DNA of 11,104 nt from an uncultured Bacilli bacterium (GTDB taxonomy: Bacteria > Bacillota_I > Bacilli_A > RF39 > UBA660), in the NCBI GenBank assembly GCA_948543905.1, contig CAOVIS010000004.1, positions 12,336 to 23,439 on the forward strand. Direction: 5' to 3'. Each line of letters starts with the position of its first letter. Position 1 is the first letter of the stretch. This document shows positions 7,228 through 11,104 of the stretch, one piece after another. The translations under genes and the position numbers were made by a program. The notes below the pieces were generated by a model that made no database searches, had not been told where the DNA came from, and saw nothing but the letters and a program-made list of their open reading frames with translations.

Positions 7228-7277
7228 AATAAAGTGTGTAAGTTAGTAAAAAACTACACACTTTATTTTACACTCTC
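7218..7277 (-). terminator. Perfect 23-bp inverted repeat, probable terminator of the membrane-protein gene
   Basis: The arms 7218-7240 and 7255-7277 are exactly complementary, around a 14-nt A-rich loop. The right arm contains the last codons and stop of the minus-strand gene. On the minus strand the 3' arm is followed by another copy of its last ten bases and then G plus a run of T's (7200-7207), so pairing with either copy is possible. On the plus strand it may also stop nagZ transcription, although only AATTTT follows. Confidence 0.75.
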
Positions 7278-8554
7278 AATTTTCCTTCAGTATATTTTTC
7301 ATTTTCTAATCTTTTAATAAAATCTACAAATTGTTCATTATTAAAAATTATCGTATTACTATTTAAAGATTTTTTATAATTAAGTGTGTTCCAATTCATA
7401 TTATTAACTAAACTATAAGTGTGTTGAAAATAATTCGAAAAACTTAGACAAATGTCAATATGCAAAAGAGAAAATAAATCAAGTAATCCCATTACATAAT
7501 TATTATCTTGCAAATTTTTAAAATTAATCTTTTCAATCATAAAATTTATAATATCTGCACTATTATCGTACCAAAATTTAATATCTCCACTATATGTAAA
7601 ATCATTAAAATAATTATGGTAAATATTAAAATAGTTATAAATAATTTCAAACTTTTTGTTAGCAAGTAACTTTTCTATAATACGTCGATTTATTTCTAAA
7701 AGTTGATTTTCAAAAAAATATGTGTTTTTTACTACCTTAGGATGTAAAGAAGTTCCCGTATTAATCGCTATTGAAATCTCAGTATCATTTTCTGTAAACC
7801 AAGACCTTCCCTTACCAATATTAGGAAACCATAATGAATTATAAGGAATTTTATTTTTTAATCTAGAATATTTAGAAATTAAATTAAGATTTATTTCTAA
7901 AAGTGTATTTAATCCTTCACAATCATTATCTCTTATTAATGAAAATGATAAATCATCTAAAGTTTTTAAATGTTTAGTTATAACTTGATTGTGATATTTC
8001 TGAAAATAATGATTGTCATATTTATATGCCCCAACTATAACCCTATCAAAAACATCTATAATTTTATTCATTGTATTTTTTCCGATAATTATTGTATTAG
8101 AATATATAAAAATTCTATTTGATAATTCAATAAAAATTATAATTATTCTTATGGTTAAGATAACAATAATAATAGCCATAATAATGTCAGTATAAATACC
8201 AATTATATTCATTAGTAATACAAGTAAAACAATAATTATATAATTTTGAATAGATTTAATATATTTTCTATTTATATATTCATTAAGTAATTCTTTTGAT
8301 ATTCTGCTAGATAGAAAGGCATATCTAGAAGTAAATATCCCAGACAAATTTGCATAAAAAAGTGCTATTAAAAAACCAGCAATGCTTACACTAGAAATAA
8401 GAAAATTTATAAAAATATCTCTATCATAATGAATAAAGTTTACTATATATTCTTTCCACCCAAACATAATAAATACTTTATCAATTATAAATGCAAACAA
8501 CATACCAACTGTCAAATAAATAACGGACTTTAAAACTTTTCCTATAATCAGCAT
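7268..8554 (-). CDS. Predicted four-helix membrane protein with C-terminal soluble domain, unknown function
   Basis: The protein has 428 aa from ATG 8554. Hydrophobic helices are visible at about 9-31, 49-69, 102-122 and 123-145, followed by about 280 soluble, Asn/Ile/Tyr-rich residues with no catalytic motif I can name. The stretch after helix 2 ('ALFYANLSGIFTSRYAF') recalls a loosely known family of uncharacterised bacterial membrane proteins with a conserved Ser-x-Arg-Tyr after a helix, but this is from memory only. Base composition is poorer in GC than neighbours: 10 of 60 bases in 7501-7560 against 25 of 60 in 5221-5280 (htrA). It is therefore probably a recent arrival. ATG 8554 has no Shine-Dalgarno site. 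A strong site with a TTG start lies upstream in another frame (8639), so the N-terminus may be longer and broken by an indel in A-runs. Confidence 0.7.
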   Translation of the reverse strand: MLIIGKVLKSVIYLTVGMLFAFIIDKVFIMFGWKEYIVNFIHYDRDIFINFLISSVSIAGFLIALFYANLSGIFTSRYAFLSSRISKELLNEYINRKYIKSIQNYIIIVLLVLLMNIIGIYTDIIMAIIIVILTIRIIIIFIELSNRIFIYSNTIIIGKNTMNKIIDVFDRVIVGAYKYDNHYFQKYHNQVITKHLKTLDDLSFSLIRDNDCEGLNTLLEINLNLISKYSRLKNKIPYNSLWFPNIGKGRSWFTENDTEISIAINTGTSLHPKVVKNTYFFENQLLEINRRIIEKLLANKKFEIIYNYFNIYHNYFNDFTYSGDIKFWYDNSADIINFMIEKINFKNLQDNNYVMGLLDLFSLLHIDICLSFSNYFQHTYSLVNNMNWNTLNYKKSLNSNTIIFNNEQFVDFIKRLENEKYTEGKLRV

Positions 8555-8567
8555 TATAGTTGATAAC

Positions 8568-8639
8568 TCAAATATTTCTTTTTTCCTTTTTTTCTTTTTT
8601 TGTCCACTTGTTTAAATTATATACATCCTTTATTTTCAA
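8568..8639 (-). CDS. Small Lys-rich ORF (23 codons) or displaced 5' end of the membrane-protein gene
   Basis: TTG 8639 has an excellent ribosome-binding site, AGGGAG (8648-8653), with 8 nt spacing. It lies just after an extended -10 (8668-8676), exactly the short-leader arrangement of other genes here. It encodes a very basic peptide beginning 'LKIKDVYNLNKW', continuing as a Lys/Glu tail with three short A-runs, and ends at TGA 8568-8570. The stop is 13 nt before ATG 8554. The frame differs by one base from the membrane protein, whose own frame is also open upstream to about 8612. It may be the true, frameshifted N-terminus, a leader peptide, or chance. Confidence 0.4.
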   Translation of the reverse strand: MKIKDVYNLNKWTKKEKKEKRNI

Positions 8640-8667
8640 GTATACCACTCCCTAAAGTTATAGTTCT

Positions 8668-8676
8668 ATTATACCA
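8668..8676 (-). promoter_or_regulatory. Extended -10 promoter for the membrane-protein gene
   Basis: The minus strand reads TGGTATAAT, a perfect extended -10 element, with no clear -35 at standard spacing. Transcription would start near 8661, about 8 nt before the AGGGAG site that serves TTG 8639, and about 107 nt before ATG 8554. Confidence 0.55.
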
Positions 8677-8789
8677 TATTTGAAACTGCAACGATTTTAT
8701 TTCAAGTGCTATCGGCAATATTACGATATAAAAAACAAGAAATTTATTGAGTACCCTCACATAATCTTTTTAAATCTTACTTAATCATC
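8677..8789. other. Unassigned AT-rich spacer
   Basis: Between the membrane-gene promoter and the tRNA terminator I see no ORF with a ribosome-binding site, RNA fold or repeat. Together with the 5' region, the stretch from 8555 to 8879 holds only the small ORF, one promoter and the tRNA terminator. Confidence 0.5.
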
Positions 8790-8818
8790 AAAAAAAGCGC
8801 AAATCTAAAACGCTTTTT
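8790..8818 (-). terminator. Rho-independent terminator downstream of tRNA-Trp
   Basis: AAAAAGCG (8792-8799) pairs with CGCTTTTT (8811-8818) around an 11-nt loop. Read on the minus strand, the stem is followed by a run of seven U's (8790-8796, partly within the stem). It lies about 60 nt beyond the tRNA 3' end. Confidence 0.75.
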
Positions 8819-8879
8819 CTAAATTATATATTATAGCAAACCTTTCTAAAAAGAAGTTAAAGTTCGCTTGAGTATCATC

Positions 8880-8953
8880 TGGCAAGGGCGGAGAGAATCG
8901 AACTCCCATCAAAAGTTTTGGAGACTCCTATGCTACCATTATACCACGCCCCT
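8880..8953 (-). tRNA. tRNA-Trp (anticodon CCA), 74 nt with encoded CCA
   Basis: Read on the minus strand it starts AGGGGCG (8953-8947). This pairs with CGCCCTT (8890-8884), with one G-U pair, followed by discriminator G (8883) and encoded CCA (8882-8880). The T arm contains GTTCGATT. The anticodon loop is C-T-CCA-A-A, giving anticodon CCA for UGG codons, and discriminator G73 is typical of bacterial tRNA-Trp. The whole matches the Bacillus tRNA-Trp pattern. A CCA (not UCA) anticodon agrees with UGA not being read as tryptophan. It is a solitary gene with its own promoter and terminator. Confidence 0.95.
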
Positions 8954-8965
8954 ACGTGTATTTGT

Positions 8966-8971
8966 ATTATA
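8966..8971 (-). promoter_or_regulatory. Probable -10 box of tRNA-Trp
   Basis: A perfect TATAAT on the minus strand ends 12 nt before the mature 5' end, which puts transcription start near 8959 with a 5' leader of about six bases. The -35 region is weak (TAGCAT at 17 nt spacing). Confidence 0.5.
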
Positions 8972-8979
8972 ACATATAA

Positions 8980-9009
8980 TTGGTCATAATGCTAGTATTT
9001 TCATATAAT
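8980..9009 (+). promoter_or_regulatory. cwlJ promoter region, sigma-A-like or sporulation-sigma-like
   Basis: CATATAAT (9002-9009), the same octamer as upstream of cwlD, holds a TATAAT (9004-9009). TTGGTC (8980-8985) is 18 nt away as a weak -35. A sigma-E-like -35 (TCATAAT, 8984-8990) is present, but its 11-nt spacing is too short for the usual sigma-E arrangement. Start of transcription would fall near 9016. Confidence 0.4.
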
Positions 9010-9028
9010 ATGATAGGTGATGAAAAAA

Positions 9029-9454
9029 ATGATTGTTAGTTATACGACTAAAGAACTTGATTTACTTGCAAGACTTATGAGGGCAGAAGCCCAGACAGAA
9101 GGGGATTTAGGAATGCTTATGGTAGGCAATGTAGTTACTAATAGAGTTTTGGGTGATTGTTATACTTTTAAGAATATTGATAGTATCACAGATGCAATAT
9201 TTCAACCTAATCAGTTTGTAGGAGCCTCTTCTTCTTTGTTTTATGGGAGTGCGACTACTACAGAAAAAAATTTGGCTAAAAGAATTTTAAACGGAGAATA
9301 TTATTATCCGGCAACACACTCTTTATGGTTTTATGCTCCTAAGAGTAGTAGCGCGTCATGTGATGTTACTTGGTATAGTCAACCTCTGGCTGGGAAATAT
9401 AAAAACCATTGCTTTTATCGTCCCCAAAGTGGTACTTGTCCCCAAATATATTAA
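9029..9454 (+). CDS. cwlJ: Spore cortex-lytic enzyme CwlJ (SleB/CwlJ hydrolase domain)
   Basis: The start is set at ATG 9029: AGGTGA (9015-9020) then lies 8 nt upstream, and the resulting 141 residues match the usual CwlJ length (about 142). The in-frame GTG 9017 and ATG 9020 sit within or too close to that site. Features shared with Bacillus CwlJ, from memory, are 'LLARLMRAEA' with the SleB-family Glu at residue 20, 'GMLMVGNVVTNRV', 'AKRILNGE', 'SLWFYAP', 'GKYKNHCFY' and the C-terminal 'GTCPQIY'. There is no signal peptide or peptidoglycan-binding domain, which separates CwlJ from SleB; CwlJ acts from the coat side on muramic-lactam cortex at germination. The product of CwlD is its recognition mark, so the two genes belong to one pathway. 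The usual coat partner gene gerQ is not in this window. Confidence 0.9.
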   Translation: MIVSYTTKELDLLARLMRAEAQTEGDLGMLMVGNVVTNRVLGDCYTFKNIDSITDAIFQPNQFVGASSSLFYGSATTTEKNLAKRILNGEYYYPATHSLWFYAPKSSSASCDVTWYSQPLAGKYKNHCFYRPQSGTCPQIY

Positions 9455-9480
9455 TCTAGTTTTGGCTAGGTTTTTATTTT
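9453..9480 (+). terminator. Probable terminator after cwlJ
   Basis: AATCTAG (9453-9459) pairs with CTAGGTT (9466-9472), with one G-U pair, around TTTTGG. T5 and a further T-rich stretch follow. The stem is short and overlaps both the cwlJ stop codon and the 3' end of the convergent gene. Confidence 0.55.
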
Positions 9481-10406
9481 ATGTATTTTTTAAAAGTATT
9501 TCTAAATAATTGAACATTTTTGCTAAGCCATAAAAAGGCGTCTTCCCAAGAAGTTGCATTAGGGTTAACATCTAAATTACATACTAATTTAATTCTAGAT
9601 GATTTTTTACCTTCTAGTGGGAGCCACTCTAAGTTTTGAGATATTTGACTATTAATTTCTTCTTTATGTTTTTCTAGTAAATAATATATTTCTTTCGCAT
9701 CGTTTATGTAAAGCTCACAGGCTATTTCATGCTTTTTGGTATTGTATGTAAGCCCTATATGATAATCACTACTGCCTATAGCAATGTTATACCAGTGTTG
9801 AGGCAAGGGTTTAGTTAAAGAAAAATCAACTTTATTATTTTCGCAAAAGCTTTTAAAGTCTTCCCAGAAATTTAATTGGATGGTTGCAGCATTACTGAGA
9901 TTTTTAGATATGTTTTTTCTAATAGTTTTGGCCCAATTATTTGGTTTACTTATAATTTGAAATTTAGGTGCTACCTGAGAATTTCCTATCTTCCATAGTT
10001 CAATTTGTACTAAAAATATATTTATGTGTTCATCTGAGTGTTCATTTAGCCAATCAACGGCTTGCTTATGTTCTTCTCTTACATCTTTTACAATCCAAAT
10101 TTGGATATCAGCATCAAATCCTGCGGCATATACTAGCACTTTTCCTAAATGATCGTGGTCTGTCATTTCTAATTGATTTTCGATTATTATTGTTTTATCA
10201 CTTTCTTCTTCGTGAGCTTTAATGTCAACGTTATATCGTCCTGTTGTAGCTTCTGTTTCCAAAACAGTTATATTAATGCCTAGCTCTTCACTAAGTATTT
10301 TAATATTTTCATTTTTGGCAAGCCATTTAGTAAAATCTATGGCTTCATTTTTCCACACTTCCCTTAAATTTAATACTTTTTCAAGTTTTCCTAGATTATA
10401 ATTCAT
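9474..10406 (-). CDS. DUF4268-type protein with PD-(D/E)XK nuclease-like N-terminus
   Basis: The protein has 310 aa. ATG 10406 has AGAGG (10413-10417) 6 nt upstream. The N-terminal half has a restriction-nuclease-like core: Glu22 in 'WKNEAIDFTKWL', Asp61 in 'GRYNVDI', and Glu76-Asn-Gln78 in 'IIIENQLE', followed by 'TDHDHLGKVLVYAAG'. This is the characteristic pattern of proteins annotated with a C-terminal DUF4268 domain (here about 175-306). Gln replaces the usual Lys of the (D/E)-x-K motif, as it does across this family, so the catalytic form is a variant. The family is widespread, often solitary, and of unproven function; DNA binding or cleavage and phage defence are inferences. No modification gene is adjacent. 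It is a single-gene unit with its own promoter. Confidence 0.8.
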   Translation of the reverse strand: MNYNLGKLEKVLNLREVWKNEAIDFTKWLAKNENIKILSEELGINITVLETEATTGRYNVDIKAHEEESDKTIIIENQLEMTDHDHLGKVLVYAAGFDADIQIWIVKDVREEHKQAVDWLNEHSDEHINIFLVQIELWKIGNSQVAPKFQIISKPNNWAKTIRKNISKNLSNAATIQLNFWEDFKSFCENNKVDFSLTKPLPQHWYNIAIGSSDYHIGLTYNTKKHEIACELYINDAKEIYYLLEKHKEEINSQISQNLEWLPLEGKKSSRIKLVCNLDVNPNATSWEDAFLWLSKNVQLFRNTFKKYIK

Positions 10407-10448
10407 TTTTTACCTCTTCTATGCTTAAAAAGCAAATTATTTGTTAAG

Positions 10449-10477
10449 ATTATAACATTTAATTATTGAAATAACAA
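10449..10477 (-). promoter_or_regulatory. Sigma-A promoter of the DUF4268-type gene
   Basis: On the minus strand, TTGTTA (10472-10477) and TATAAT (10449-10454) are separated by exactly 17 nt. Transcription would start near 10442, leaving a leader of about 36 nt. It lies immediately after the terminator of the LysM gene. Confidence 0.75.
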
Positions 10478-10483
10478 CAAAAT

Positions 10484-10517
10484 AAAAAAATAACTTTATA
10501 GAAAATATAAAGCTATT
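10484..10517 (-). terminator. Rho-independent terminator after the LysM gene
   Basis: Twelve-base arms (10506-10517 and 10489-10500) pair with a single G-U around a 5-nt loop. On the minus strand a T7 run (10484-10490) closes the structure. It lies 5 nt after the LysM stop codon and insulates the DUF4268-type gene. Confidence 0.85.
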
Positions 10518-10522
10518 TTGGA

Positions 10523-11104
10523 TTAGTTTATTTTTAATTTTTGACCAATGCTTAGATTGTTAGAAATTAGATTATTTAATTTTTTTAAATTATCTACAGT
10601 AGTGTTGTAATTTTTGGATATAGACCAGAGACTATCACCAGGTTTTACAATGTAGTAACTAGTGTTATTAGATGTTTGAATAGTTAGAATTTCCCCAATT
10701 GATAAAAGATTGGATGTTTTGTTATTGGCTTTTTTTAAATTATCAACGGATATGTTAAAATTTTTAGCAATACTATATAGGGAATCACCTGGTTTTACAA
10801 TGTAGGTATTTGCTACTGGCATTTCACTGTTGGTAACTTTTAGTTTTTGACCAATATTTAGAACGTTGCTACTTAGATTATTTAGTGATTTTAATTCATT
10901 AACACTCATGCCAAACATATTAGCAATTTTCCATAGAGAGTCGCCAGGCATTACAGTGTATGTTTCATCATTTGGGGTAGGGGTAGGTTGTTTGGTTGGG
11001 ATTTTTAGAGTCATGCCTATACTTAAATTATTGGAAGTCAGGTTGTTTAAGGATTTTAATTCATCAACGGTTGTATTTAGATTTCTAGCTATTGAATATA
11101 GCGA
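10523..11104 (-). CDS. LysM-repeat cell-wall-binding protein, C-terminal part (5' end outside window)
   Basis: The frame stays open to the window edge. The ATG at 11014 is inside a LysM ('SIGMTLKIP') and is not a start. The visible 193 residues hold four LysM domains: one partial (11104 to about 10997), then 10960-10832, 10804-10676 and 10654-10526. Each has 'Y-x-V-x-PGDSL-(W/Y)-x-I' at its start and 'L-(S/N)-IG-x-x-L-x-(I/V)' at its end. Linkers are short; the first is Thr/Pro-rich. The protein ends straight after the last LysM. LysM domains bind N-acetylglucosamine in peptidoglycan, so this part is an anchor. Any catalytic or coat-specific domain, or signal peptide, would be in the missing N-terminal part. 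In a spore former a cortex/coat anchor or a wall hydrolase are both possible. A strong terminator follows. Confidence 0.92.
   Translation of the reverse strand, partial: SLYSIARNLNTTVDELKSLNNLTSNNLSIGMTLKIPTKQPTPTPNDETYTVMPGDSLWKIANMFGMSVNELKSLNNLSSNVLNIGQKLKVTNSEMPVANTYIVKPGDSLYSIAKNFNISVDNLKKANNKTSNLLSIGEILTIQTSNNTSYYIVKPGDSLWSISKNYNTTVDNLKKLNNLISNNLSIGQKLKIN

Noticed and set aside
8984..9009. Classical sigma-E promoter for cwlJ
   Set aside because: The -35-like TCATAAT is only 11 nt from the -10-like box, shorter than the usual sigma-E spacing; it is kept only as a possibility in the promoter entry.
9017..9028. GTG 9017 or ATG 9020 as the start of cwlJ
   Set aside because: Both lie in or too close to the AGGTGA site; ATG 9029 has correct spacing and gives the normal CwlJ length.
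9968..10222. Plus-strand ORF of 84 codons inside the DUF4268-type gene, and similar antisense ORFs at 12-194, 1336-1521 and 8013-8195
   Set aside because: They are antisense shadows without ribosome-binding sites or recognisable protein features.
10526..10960. Tandem DNA repeat array
   Set aside because: The roughly 150-bp periodicity comes from the LysM domains and is explained by protein-level repetition; it is not CRISPR-like.
10523..11014. A complete 163-aa LysM protein beginning at ATG 11014
   Set aside because: The frame continues to the window edge and the Met lies within a partial LysM domain.
1..11104. UGA-as-tryptophan code, suggested because all larger genes end in TAA or TAG
   Set aside because: Tryptophan is encoded by TGG in every gene, the only tRNA-Trp has anticodon CCA, and no gene needs UGA read-through; reading the TGA at 3921-3923 as Trp does not repair the Abi_2 gene because TAG 3903-3905 lies just upstream in that frame.

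Overview
The window is low-GC DNA of a Gram-positive type. The 74-nt tRNA-Trp(CCA) gene encodes its own CCA end, most Shine-Dalgarno sites are strong, and every tryptophan is TGG, so the standard code applies. Two proteins closely resemble sporulation hydrolases: CwlD (cortex muramic-lactam amidase) and CwlJ (cortex-lytic enzyme). With a LysM-repeat protein and an anchored NagZ, this points to an endospore-forming, low-GC member of the Bacillota. The exact lineage cannot be read from this stretch.

Layout from left to right: (i) 2-924, two unassigned genes sharing one base, the first cut by the window edge. (ii) 1011-2012, a stand-alone PD-(D/E)XK nuclease of DUF3883 type. (iii) 2108-3702, cwlD and a zinc-dependent phospholipase C-like gene, convergent with overlapping stop codons. 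(iv) 3839-5884, a frameshifted Abi_2/HEPN gene followed after 2 nt by a membrane-anchored HtrA protease. (v) 5983-7128, secreted or anchored NagZ with its own sigma-A promoter. (vi) 7192-7277, a perfect 23-bp inverted repeat plus three direct copies of a decamer. (vii) 7268-8554 on the minus strand, a very AT-rich four-helix membrane protein whose true 5' end is doubtful. (viii) 8790-9454, tRNA-Trp divergent from cwlJ. (ix) 9474-11104 on the minus strand, a DUF4268-type nuclease-like protein and the C-terminal part of a LysM protein.

Cell-wall and spore housekeeping genes (cwlD, htrA, nagZ, cwlJ, LysM) alternate with single accessory genes that carry nuclease, HEPN or membrane-sensor-like features. 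Most transcription units are one or two genes. Predicted -10 boxes often lie directly upstream of the Shine-Dalgarno site, implying very short leaders. The points most worth checking are the broken Abi_2 gene ahead of htrA, the likely misassigned 5' end of the membrane protein (an SD plus TTG start in another frame, upstream of A-runs), and the repeat cluster at its 3' end. No CRISPR array, insertion sequence or prophage module was found.
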